Source of the DNA: Vitis vinifera | Taxonomy: Eukaryota; Streptophyta; Magnoliopsida; Vitales; Vitaceae | Assembly (NCBI RefSeq): GCF_030704535.1 | Contig: NC_081818.1 | Coordinates: 27,975,501-28,039,500 of the forward strand | Direction: 5' to 3' | Length of the DNA: 64,000 nt | Position numbers and translations under genes: made by a program | Notes under the pieces: generated by a model | What the model was told of the DNA's origin: nothing | Databases searched by the model: none | What the model saw: the letters and a program-made list of their open reading frames with translations, nothing else | Shown: piece after piece, positions 26,101-35,901 of the stretch | How the letters are laid out: the number at the start of each line of letters is the position of its first letter | Position numbering within the stretch: position 1 is the stretch's first letter

Positions 26101-26332
26101 AAAACAAAAAGACAGAAAAATAAATAGAAAGGAAAAAAGAGAGAAATAAATATAGAGGGAGTGATTCATATTTCATAAGATGATCTTGAGATGATGATTT
26201 GTTTGTTGAGACATACTGTTTATGATTAAGAGATTTATGGGTTGTTGCAGCAAGATGACAGGTACCTATTTTATTGTTGAAGTAATGTGACATTTTTCTT
26301 GTTTGATGACAGGATTTGCCACTCCACTATAG
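23143..26332 (+). CDS. NUCLEAR FUSION DEFECTIVE 6-like protein, organellar
   Basis: Small mitochondrial or plastid protein of the NFD6 family, named for an Arabidopsis mutant with failed polar nuclear fusion; its biochemical role is unknown. Exon 1 (23143-23336) encodes a Ser/Arg-rich targeting peptide (MASSSARRFLQRSSSTTRAY). Exon 2 (23709-23827) carries the family core, LPVELASTVSMMPLHSATAS followed by ALLNSMLS and SWGWLSEG. These two exons are firm. The last exon is less sure: an acceptor at 26311-26312 followed by 26313-26332 would add FATPL and a stop, giving 110 residues. A rival 11-nt exon at 26251-26261, between a good acceptor and a GTACCT donor, would end the protein as SEAR. The family is known to have alternative C-termini. 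The roughly 2.5-kb second intron has been invaded by a LINE. Confidence 0.75.
24170..26055 (+). mobile_element. degenerate L1-type LINE in the NFD6-like intron
   Basis: Two blocks of L1 C-terminal coding sequence lie in the plus orientation. The first (about 24180-24480) reads SRLDVWCGDLALRHMCPSF and then VWVADVSDEQGG, matching the reverse transcriptase tail region with the WCGD core. The second (about 25690-25900) reads RMKAWKAVPLYLFWTI and KERNMRAFEKIKKYG, the zf-RVT end of the same family as the fragment at 9462. The 3' end is near 26055 at an A-rich tail. Many stops and frame changes show it is old and inactive. The sequence between the blocks (about 24840-25650) is unrecognised and may be a further insertion. 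Confidence 0.7.
24436..24687. repeat. tandem duplication, 126-bp period, inside the LINE
   Basis: TAGGGGTCATTGGGGATT begins at 24436 and again at 24562. The two 126-bp copies match closely up to the shared end near GTAGTTGATCATACCT and differ at about a dozen positions. The duplication keeps a reading frame open across both copies, but this looks like chance: the frame has no family match and lies inside a decayed LINE. Confidence 0.9.
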
Positions 26333-27462
26333 CAGGGCCTGTAAGTTCTTCAATATAACCAGAGACATTGACAAGATGATCTTTCAAGAAATCATTTATT
26401 TGCCTTTTCTCTCATCTCAAAATAATTTATTTAGGACCTTGCTGAAACTATACTTTTCTACTGTTTTTTCAAGGATTGTTTTGTACTATTTATCTGACTA
26501 GAATGGTTCATCTTGCTTGGCAAAGAGAATTCATAGGCTGATAATTTCTGTTTGGAGCAACATTCCCTTTATAAATTCCAAACTGTTCTCTTAATATCTG
26601 CATAGATTGGTTGGTTTGATTTCAATTAATTGGTGCACATTTAGAGACCAATTTAACTGTAGCCTGTAGGCGACTGTACTTATGGGCTAGCCATCACATA
26701 TGCAGCACAATTGATTCTGTTATTTGTGTACTGATCAAGATTTTAAGAATGCACTTGCCACTCTAGGAGATTACTGACAAGAAGGACCAAGTTAATGTCT
26801 GCCAGGGTTGCAGAATGGCCGGTCTCCACATGATGGAAACTTGCATAAAAAATTCAGTCCAGATTATTAAAACTTGATTCAAAGCTTAAGTTGCTCACTA
26901 ATAACCTAGACATAAATTATGATTCCAATTTAGAAACAAAAGTTAAAATAGTGGAAAATGTATCAGTCAAGGTAGTTTAAGTGATCGGGTTACTTATTTG
27001 TAGTCTGTTAAGGTTGAGCAGGCTGTCTATAATGAAAGTTCCTTATCTTTACCCCCCAAAATGAAAGTGGGGTGAGAATTATTGTATGTTAACCAAAATG
27101 GAAACTAGTGGGTAATTTGTCCTGGGAAATTACTGAAAAAAAGCAGCTGCAGACACACTGAAATAGGTCCAATATCAGTAATTCCATTACAGGTTTCCAA
27201 CCAAAATAAGATAAAGAAAAAGACAACTTTCTGTTTCACCCTGAATGAGGATTAGTTTCTGGAAGGATGGGATTTGTTTCCTGCAAAGTATCAATTTTGC
27301 TGAGTAGGTGATTAGTCAGAAACTTGGGTGTGTTTGGTACTTTTTCACGTTACAGTTAGTGGTACCATTCACAGCTTAAGAAACAAAACACAGGTGATTG
27401 CCATCAACTCTCTGAACAGAGCATTTATTTGTACAGGGCAAAATGTAAAAGGGATCACCTTG
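26333..27462. other. spacer between the convergent NFD6-like and PSA3-like genes
   Basis: This gap must hold the 3'UTRs of both genes. I see no third gene, no recognisable transposable element and no clear repeat. A short frame at 27328-27531 overlaps the PSA3-like 3' end on the opposite strand and is taken as chance. Confidence 0.5.
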
Positions 27463-29507
27463 TTAAGTCTCACTATTTTGTTTAAGAAATTGAAGGTCTT
27501 TCATTTGCAGTTGTACTGCCTCTTTAGATAAGGCTTTTGGCTCAGGATAATTGTTGTCTTCACCACCCTCTGCTACTTTCTTTGATTTGTCTTTGACGAT
27601 CCTTTCTATCTCTGGCTTCTGAACTGATGGGAAAACAGCAAGTAGTATGATTTGCAGTAGTCTTTCATCTTCTTCCTCTATAGGGTCCTTTCCAAAGCAA
27701 CAGACATAAATAGCTTCAAGAGCTTTCTCTGCTCGAATCTCCATGGGGATGGTAGGGGTAGCAGCCCTTAGTTTTGACCGCCTCTGCAGTTGAATAGCAT
27801 TCCCAGTAAGAAAGTGTTCCAAGAGTGGGTTAAAGATAAATCAAGGGTTATATCAAGGACCCATAAAACACATGGAGTCTTATTAAGAGAAATGAGCTCA
27901 AGGCATTTCTTCTATTCCTGCATTAAAAACATTCATCCCTCTCCTGGAAAAATGGGAGCTCATAAACAAAATAAAGCACATGACAACCAATGAAGGATCC
28001 GCAAATCCATCACAAAAAAAGACCATTTTCATACATCAATTCTCCAACCATAGAACTAAAGAATTCCCGTAACCAAACAAAATAGAAACCTCAGAGAAGG
28101 AGGGGTTTATGCTGTCAAAAGAGACATATGATTACAATGTTAGGGCATAGTGTATTACAATACCAAAACATGGGCTTAACCACCAACCACCACCACCAGC
28201 CACCAAAACATGGCCTACACACTGCTTGTGCCCCACCCACTACGACTAGATTATGAAACATCAACAACCAGTTTATGCCATGAAAAACAGACCCTGAACA
28301 AAGAGGAAAGTCATTTCCTCTGTCTCAAGGATTATAGATTCTAGAGTTTGTTCTCAGACAAGGCCTCAATCTTCTAGTACTTCAAATAAATTGGTATTTT
28401 GAGTTATACAATACAAAGTTTACTTAGTGAGGCCTAAAATGATTCAATTTTCAATTAACGTATACTCCTCAAGAAATAGCATCAAACACTTGATAACCTA
28501 AATCTCCTTATAATAACAAGGAATGTGGACTCTTATAGAATCAATAAAATGCAGGGGAAAAAAAAAGCATAAATACAAGATCAACCAACCTCTCTGGCCT
28601 CATTCATAATGGCAATAAAATTCTGTTCCTCGAACTCAATGTCATTTGAGATTCTAAGTCTCGCCACCCCCTCCAAAATTTCCTCAGATTTGAGCAGACC
28701 AGCACCCACTGCTGCTAACCAACAACATAGTAGGACATACAAAGGATCTCCTGCCTATACAACAAGAAAGCACAATTCAAACTTGATTCCAGGAAAATTC
28801 CTCTTTAAAAAGCATGGAGTGTAACTCAAATTATTATGACCCAATATTATAATTAATAACCAAAAGGGAAAACCTAAAGCAGAACCCCAGCTCAAGCTTG
28901 TTTCCAAAATTTGTAGGTAAATGAATCAAAACCAAGTTCATAGCAGTGATATGAACAAAAATCAAGAATTCAAGGCAAATCAAAGCACAACCCATCAAAA
29001 TTTCAAGCTCTAACTCATCAAAATAAATAAGGAAAACCAAAATCAAGATTCCCCAAAGTGCATTAAAATCAAAGATTACCCACAAAAACAATGCTAAGTA
29101 AAAATAAAAATCATTACCCTGCCTCGCCGATCTTGGAACTCATAGAAGGCTCGCGAATCGTTTATACTACATTTCTTCCCGACCCGCCTCCGGAACTCGG
29201 CGAAATCGATGATGTCGCCGCCGAGGCCACCTTCGTCATTGAAAATTCTGGCTGCCAGGCCGATAATAGGGAGAGAACCGATGACCCGGTTGGCTAAACT
29301 GGACAAAGAGTTGTTATCCTCCATGTACGACCTGATGGATAAGGCCCCATTGGAGTATGGAGGTCTGGACCGGGTCGGCTTTGTTGGGTTGGTGTAGATT
29401 TGGAGGGAATTGAGAAGAGAAAATGAAGAGGGCTTGTGGGATGTGGTGTGGAGATGGGGGGTGTGTGAAGAAGATAATGCAGTGGAGTTAACAGTCACAA
29501 CCACCAT
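27463..29507 (-). CDS. PSA3: photosystem I assembly factor PSA3-like, chloroplastic
   Basis: Likely PSA3, a plastid stromal/thylakoid protein needed to assemble photosystem I. Three exons on the minus strand, 29118-29507, 28590-28754 and 27463-27783, join in frame to 291 residues. The first 60 or so residues are Ser/Thr/His-rich and acidic-poor, fitting a chloroplast transit peptide. The conserved part runs from NRVIGSLPIIGLAARIFNDEGG through AGDPLYVLLCCWLAAVGAGL and FEEQNFIAIMNEARE to IPMEIRAEKALEAIYVCCFG and KALSKEAVQLQMKDLQFL. The assignment rests on remembered similarity of the last two exons to plant PSA3 (At3g55250-type) proteins. No transmembrane span is convincing apart from the hydrophobic stretch at the start of exon 2. 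Gene structure is secure even if the name is wrong. Confidence 0.75.
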
Positions 29508-29610
29508 GTTGCGAGAGGTGGAAGGTGATGATGTTTGAAATTTAGACCACTCCTTTTTATACTTGTCAGGCTCTCAGAAAAATATACTTTGTAATATCTT
29601 GGAGGGGAAA

Positions 29611-30136
29611 TTGGACGGGTTGACCCGACCCATTGGGTTAGGTTTCTTCGATTTGAACTCCACTTGGATCAGGTTCAGGCTAGGTAAGCCAAGCCTAACC
29701 CGAACTCGATTAAATGTTTTTATAATATTTATGATACATATTATCCTATATAATAATATTCATTTTATTTTTTTATTTATTTTAAAAAATATCAAATTAT
29801 ATTATATCAAATATTTTTCATTTTTTAGAAAAATATATAAATTTGTGTGTTTTTTGTTATCTTAAAATTTTGTCTTTATTTACTATTTAAAAATTGGTAT
29901 AAATACATCAAATTTTATTTTATTTTTAAATATTATAGATAGATTTTAAATTATATAACCTAGTCAACTTGAACTCAACCTAAAGTCTAATCTGATCAAG
30001 TCGAGTTTAACATGAACAACTTGAACTTAATCCAAACTTAAAAAAATGAGGTTAGTTTAAACACAAGGTTGAGTTCGGATTGATTTTTTTTCTTAATTCA
30101 GGTTGAAGTTGAATTAGTTATCAACCCGACTAACTC
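29611..30136 (+). mobile_element. short non-autonomous repeat element, copy 1
   Basis: About 526 bp with related ends: GGACGGGTTGACCCGACCC on the left and ATCAACCCGACTAACTC on the right, giving a short inverted motif around CGGGTTGA. The inside is AT-rich (TATATAATAATATTCATTTT, then blocks near CAACTTGAACTCAACC). Copies 2 and 3 lie at 33079 and 33751. The element has no coding capacity and is probably a MITE; I cannot assign it to a superfamily. Confidence 0.65.
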
Positions 30137-30549
30137 TCATATTACGACCTTAGTAATATCTTTTTAAAGAGGTTTATCATATGTTAGACATGAATTTATG
30201 AGCGTTGGATTTATTTTATAAAATTTGCAAGGTTTATTATAAATCTTCATATTAAATAATGTGTAGACCCCTTTGTGGAGATCACCCGGGGGGAGCTGTT
30301 TTTTTGAAATGGGAGGGGGGGACCCCTTCATGCCTTGAAGATTAGCATACATGGACAGGTGGCCAAGGGAATGGTTGGCCATGGTACAAGAAACAGTGGA
30401 GCAGAGAGGGGCTTAAAAAAAGGAGATATTTCGGAGAAGAGGGGGGAGCAAGAAAGAAAGGAGGGAGCTTTGAGGAAGCTGTGAGGGTCTCTTGTGTTTT
30501 TTTGTGGATATTTTGCTGGAGAGAGGTTGTTTTTAAAGCCTTTCCAGGC

Positions 30550-31050
30550 TTGCACTCAAGTTGGAGCTGTTGGATCTGATCCACCACTGAACAAATTTTC
30601 AGTGTTCAAAGATGCATGCTGGAGATTCTTAAGACCCCATACGATTCGCGGAACAGCACTAGGGTCCTGCTTTGGTAGCAAGGGCATTGATTGAGAACCC
30701 GAATCTGATAAAGTGACCTTGTGGCTCAAGGCATTTTCTGGTTTTCTTGCTCTTATATGTGAAAATGACATCGATATTGACAAGGTAAATAAACCTTATT
30801 TACCTATTGCTACGGGTGATCTTTCAGTTCAGTCTGCATGGTTTTTGGGTATTGTTTTTTTGCTGTCGTAGGCATTTTGATTGTCGGATCCAACTTTGGG
30901 TCATTCATCACTTCGCTTTACTGTCTTGGCACCATCTATTCTGTTCCTCCATTTAGAATAAAGAGATTACCAGTTGCAGCATTTCTAATAATTGCCACGG
31001 TACGGGGGTTTCTTCTTAATCTTGGTGATAATCTGAAGCTTGAGGTAGAA
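30550..31050 (+). pseudogene. homogentisate solanesyltransferase (HST) retrocopy fragment
   Basis: The translation gives stretches of plastid homogentisate solanesyltransferase, the plastoquinone pathway prenyltransferase: [86 protein letters not shown] and [20 protein letters not shown] followed by RGFLLNLG. The stretches follow one another without introns over about 450 bp, although HST genes have many exons, so this looks like a copy made through RNA. The segment before the Asp-rich DKVNKP motif lacks part of the normal sequence, and several frame changes separate the stretches. It covers only the middle of the protein and cannot be functional. It sits between the inferred ends of the Gypsy LTR. 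Confidence 0.8.
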
Positions 31051-31204
31051 AGGTTGAAGAAAGAGAAGAAGTTGTCCTTTGCATTGTCACCAGGTCGTTT
31101 TTTTTTACCAAAATATCCTCACATCTCTCTCATACGTATACAACATTACAACCATCAAACCCATTTTTCCTTACCTTTTCCTCCACTCTCTCTTATGCAT
31201 GCAG

Positions 31205-31282
31205 CCACATGTTTTGCTCCCAAACCTATTTAATATATGGGGACCACATGTTTTGCTCCCAAATCTCTTTAATATATGGTGG
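31205..31282. repeat. 39-bp tandem duplication
   Basis: CCACATGTTTTGCTCCCAAA begins at 31205 and again at 31244; each copy runs on through TTTAATATATGG. The copies differ at a few positions. It lies inside the inferred LTR, between the HST fragment and the long AT-rich section. Confidence 0.9.
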
Positions 31283-33078
31283 TCCCAGGTGTTTTTTTTT
31301 CTTTGCCATCTAACCACTCCTAATAACAAAGCCACAACTTATCTTTTAATATTATTACTTATATCTTCGTAAGTTCAATTTCCGAATATCTCAATCCTAA
31401 ATCTAATTTTCAAAATCCTAATTTTTATTTAATTCCCAAAATTCAACTTTCACATTTACTTATTTAATTACCATTATTATTATGATTATTACTATTGTTA
31501 CTGTTATTATCATTATTTTATCCATTTATTTATTTTTAAATTTCATTCTCAAATTTTATTTATTTATTTATTTTTAAATTCCATCTTTTAAACAATTTTC
31601 ATAATTGAAGTTCCAATTTAAAAAATCCCAATATTCACATTCATTATTTAATTATTATTTTCGTTTTTATTATTATTCTTTTTATTTGTTCATTTATTTA
31701 TTCTTAAAATTTTCATCTTTAAACAATTCTTCAAAATTCCGATTTTTAAATTTAATTCCAATTTCTGAAATTCTAATTTTCATATCAATTTATTTAATCA
31801 TCATTATTTTATTTATTTATTTTAAAATTTCACCTTTAAACAATTTTTCAAAATTTCGATTTCCAAAATTCCAATTTTTAAATTTAATTCCCAAGACTTC
31901 AATTTTCAAATAATCTTTAAGACTTCAATTTTCAAATAATTTTCGAGACTCCAATTTTCAAATAAACTTCAAAAATCCAGTTTTTCACTCTAATAGTTTT
32001 AATTCCACTTTGGTTTTCAAATAATCTTCTTTTTCTCTTGATTTTATATAAACATGAATGTCACTTTCATAATTTCAGAATAATGGAATTTGTGAGATTA
32101 ATTCGTGCAAGATGAATCGGGCTTTGGTGGGGGCCCATATACGTGATTTTATGATTGATTGATTTATTTATTGATTTGTTTGTCACGCGCGATTGATTTA
32201 TTCCACTCTATGACATGCATGTGATTATTCTGTGTTTAATTGCTAACATTCGCTTTCATTGAAGTAAACCGGTTCATCACTCAGGTACATTCTTTGTCTC
32301 TCCTATTCATTCAATTATTTTGTTTTGAGTAATATTTATCTGGTATCCATGCTCGATTAATTAATTGACATGATTGCTCCATTTTATTAGTAGAGACCCG
32401 TTTTTAGGGACTTAGAAGGGTGCTACGGTTTTTACTGTACCTTCCTGATAAGTAACCTGACTCCCAAACCCGATCCGATTTTTCGCAGACCACCTTTTCC
32501 AAAATAAGGAGTCACACTTAGGGTTTTCTTTCTTATTTTGTTTACCCTTTTAAAATAAAACAAAAATAAGTGGCGACTCCAAGTCAAATTTTTTCAACCA
32601 AATAAATGAATCAATTCTTGAAAATAAAAATCGAGCTCGCCATCGAGTGAGAAACGCATGAGCCAAAATGCGGGATCCACATAATGATTTAACTTTTAAA
32701 TTCTGATACCCTTAACCAAAAGAATTCATTAATAAAATTGACTCCTTAAAGCCTTCTCAAGGAACATTCATGGGTTCAAATAATTTAGTGGGTCTTCGGA
32801 GGTATATATACATTCATGGGTTTAAATAATTTAGTGGGCTTTCAGAATTCAGTACATATATATACACTTCGAAAAACTTTAAAATTTAAGGTAGAAACTT
32901 TTTTTATACCTTAACTTTTTAAAGAGTTATTTTTATTTATTTTCCTTAGGGTTTTAGCTAAATAATTTTAACCACTATTAGTTAAAAATTTTATCAAATA
33001 CCTTTCAAACTTTTCTCGTTTGTTATTTTTTACTTATCTCCCCACTACTTTAAAATAAATAGAATTACAATTTGAGTG

Positions 33079-33620
33079 AGTTGGTCGGGTTGATGGTTAA
33101 CTCGAGCCTAACCTGAATTAAGAAACACTTGAGCATAATCTTGTTCAATCTCTAATTTGAGGTATTTTTTTTTCTCTAAACTTGGACTTGGGATTTATCA
33201 GATTATATAATTCAAAATATATCTATAATATTTTTTAAAAGACTTTTATTATATATATTATATGAAAATTTAAATAGAAAATAAAACAAAATTTCAAGAT
33301 AGCCAAAAAAAAGAAGAAAAGGAAATCATATATCTTTTGAAAAAACCAAAAAAGTAAATGCTATAATATAATTTGATATTTTTTCTTATAAATAAAATGA
33401 AAATGAATATTATTATATAAGATAATATATATTATAAATATTATAAAATCAATTTCAAGTTAGACACAGGTTGTTCGAATATTAGTTCAAGTCCAGCCTA
33501 AATTAAGCTTGGATTGAAAAAGTCTAACTTAATCTCAATTCGAGTATTGAAAATGATCGTTCAAACTCACCTAAATATCAAGTTGGATTTGGGTTGAGTC
33601 GGATCAATCCGTCCAAATTA
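33079..33620 (-). mobile_element. short non-autonomous repeat element, copy 2 (inverted)
   Basis: This is the reverse complement of copy 1: it begins with GTTGGTCGGGTTGATGG at 33080 and ends with GGATCAATCCGTCCAAATTA near 33620. The AT-rich core (TAATATAATTTGATATTTTT) matches the inner part of copy 1 in reverse. The length of about 540 bp is close to that of copy 1. Confidence 0.65.
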
Positions 33621-33750
33621 GACCTCTAAAAATAAGGGAGGTATTTGACAAATTTTCTTATTGCTAAGTTTGTTTTATTAATATGGTTAATAACATATGT
33701 CATAAAATTTAGTACTTATCATATTGAAGAGAGTAACGAGTAAGAATGCA

Positions 33751-34262
33751 AAACTCAACTCAACCTTAGTTTGATAATTATTTTTAATATTTGGATTAAT
33801 CTTAGGTTATGTTTTTTCAAATCAAATTCAATGGCTTGACCAAGATTCTATCAATTTGAGCTTAATATGAGTTGATTTAATATTTTTATCATAATTATAA
33901 TATATATTATCTTATATAATAATATTTACTTTTTTATTTTTATGAAAAAATATCAAACTATATTATATCATATGTATATTAGAAAAATTTATAAATTTAT
34001 TTTCGTTTTTTTGTAATTATCATGAAATTTCGTTTTATTTATTATTTAAATTTTGATATAAATATACAAAAAATGTTTTTAAAAAACATCGTAGATGAAT
34101 ATTGAATCATATAAATTGATCAATACAATCAACTCAAGTCTAACTAATGCAGACTCAACTCGAGAAAAAAATAAGATTGAGTTGAGTTTACCTTGAATTA
34201 AATGTTGGGTTAAATTGAAGTTTGATGTGTTATTTCTTAATTCAGATAACACCCCACCCATG
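33751..34262 (+). mobile_element. short non-autonomous repeat element, copy 3
   Basis: Same orientation as copy 1. The shared core includes TATCTTATATAATAATATTT and AAAATATCAAACTATATTAT, followed by the block around AATCAACTCAAGTCTAAC and an end near AACACCCCACCCATG. Its ends are more worn than those of copies 1 and 2, so the limits are approximate. Confidence 0.55.
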
Positions 34263-35486
34263 TTGTAACCCTCAAAATGAGTATCATTACTCCTAAATAA
34301 CATTAATTTAAATTTTATAAATAAAAGAATATTATGTTATGCTATTAAAGATATAGAAACATTTTGTATATATTAATTATTATATTAAATAATGTACCTA
34401 GTAATATTACTTTAAATTATATTATACACATATTTTTAAAAAAAATTTCTTTTGGAATTAAAAATTCTATTAATAAAAAAATTGGTTTGGAAAATGTACA
34501 AAAAAAAAAAAAAAAAAGAAGACCTAAACATCCTCATAATATAAAAGGTGCAAAGTATATAGTAACAAAATTAATTGATGAGATGTGTTATTGTGAAGAA
34601 AAAGGATGAATTGATGAGATGTACGAGCAAATAGTGGTAAAGTTGTCTCATATTTATTTCATTCAACCAAGATAAGACATTTGATGTGCCAAAAAGAAGA
34701 AGGGGGGAATGAAATATGATTGAAACCTAAAGTTATGAAGGAAATATATTAATAAAATAAGTTGTGGTTGGATTTATATTGTAAAGGGGTAATTGAAAAT
34801 TTTAAAAATTAAAAAATAAATTAAATACATACTTGGGGTTGTATTTGATTTTTAATTTTGAGTTAAATTAAAAATAAAAAATTTAATGTTATATAATTAA
34901 ATTTTATATTGAGAGATTATAATTTGAATATATTTTTATTAAAATTAAAATTAATAATTTTTAAAATTTTAAATTTTTAATTAAATAAAGATTTGCTTTT
35001 TGTGGTTGGATCCTTTGTTAATGTTGTTGCCTTCAACACATCTACGAGGAAGGAATCTTTTTGCTACTCCTATAGTGGCCATGTGTAAGGCATTCCCATC
35101 AAGTCTCGAGGGTCCAAAGTTGGTTTGGTTTACAATTTGCCAAGTGGCTCTATTGTTATGGTTGTGGAGCTTTGCACAATGTTCAAGGTTTGTATAGATG
35201 TCGGCAAACGAAGGACGTGGATTCACTTTTTAATATGAAGATGATTGATGAAGAAAGGTAAAGAGACGAGGGTCGCGTCTCATCAACTTCGACTTGTATA
35301 ATTCCTAGCACAAGAAAAAGTCGATGGTAGGGAGGAAGACATGGTGATTTCATTGCCTAAAGTTATAATTGCCACTAGTACAAAGAAATAATAAGCAATC
35401 TCTTGGTGCTAGTGTGCTTTAGTTATCGAAAATATGACTTGCAAGGAAAAAATCTTGAGACATCTTCTTCAAAATTAAATGCACCT
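34263..35486. other. AT-rich spacer with no recognised gene
   Basis: The stretch contains an A-run at about 34500-34517 and dispersed AT-rich DNA. From 35000 to 35400 base composition is more balanced, with short opposing open frames, but no protein family is recognisable. It may be decayed element sequence. Confidence 0.5.
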
Positions 35487-35901
35487 TGTTGGGACGTCAT
35501 TTGTTTTGTTCGTGCTCATAACGATCGGATTTATTTTTGGCTCTGGTGCCAAAGTGACTTGTGGGTGACGTCCCCAGGATTCGAACTTGGGTGGCAAGGC
35601 TCATACCCCAGTGCGTTGCCCTCCTGGTACCAAGTTCAAATCCTGAGGACGTCACCCACAAGAGCCAAATAAACAAATGGCCCCATAAGACTCTGCGCTG
35701 TCTTACCCATTCCAACTGTGATGCCCCTGACTGGCACAGTCCGGTGGCTACGACTGGGTACTAGAGCACAAAAGGCCGACGTTTTTGTTGGGACGTCATT
35801 TGTTTTGTTCGTGCTCATAGCGAACAAATTTATTTTTTGCTCTGGTGCCAAAAATAAATCTGGTCGCTATGAGTACAGACAAAACAAATGACGTCTCAAC
35901 A
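35487..35901. mobile_element. nested foldback (palindromic) element cluster
   Basis: Three related structures. First, 35786-35901 is a 116-bp palindrome: the left arm TGTTGGGACGTCATTTGTTT pairs with the right arm ending AAACAAATGACGTCTCAACA, leaving a loop around GCTCTGGTGCC. Second, the left arm and loop recur in direct orientation at 35487-35553 (TGTTGGGACGTCATTTG to CTCTGGTGCC), with a shortened partner arm at about 35661-35685. Third, inside that copy a separate palindrome at 35559-35661 has arms TTGTGGGTGACGTCC and GGACGTCACCCACAA. Its arms hold GGATTCGAAC and GTTCAAATCC, both like an RNA polymerase III B box. There is no coding capacity. The DNA at 35686-35785 is unrecognised. Confidence 0.8.

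Larger units (their letters stand above)
30262..32700 (+). mobile_element. Ty3/Gypsy (Tat/Ogre-like) LTR with adjoining internal leader, fossil
   Basis: The 3' half is a clear long terminal repeat of the Tat/Ogre group: GGTGCTACGG near 32420, then CTTCCTGATAAGTAACCTGA, AGGAGTCACACTTAGGG and the LTR end just before TGGCGACTCC at 32571, which fits a tRNA-primed binding site. About 130 bp of leader follow, ending near AAAATGCGGGATCCAC. The likely 5' end is TGTAGACCCC at 30262, a common start for this group, making an LTR of about 2.3 kb. No second LTR and no gag or pol region was recognised nearby, so this is a broken, partial element. A host gene fragment lies between the two ends (separate entry). 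The 5' limit is inferred; the 3' end is well supported. Age appears old. Confidence 0.65.

Noticed and set aside
34500-34517. A-run as a possible retroposon tail
   Set aside because: No element body or flanking duplication could be identified beside it in AT-rich DNA.
35577-35643. A true tRNA gene at the B-box-like motifs
   Set aside because: The motifs lie on opposed arms of a palindrome and there is no acceptor stem, anticodon arm or A box in the right place.
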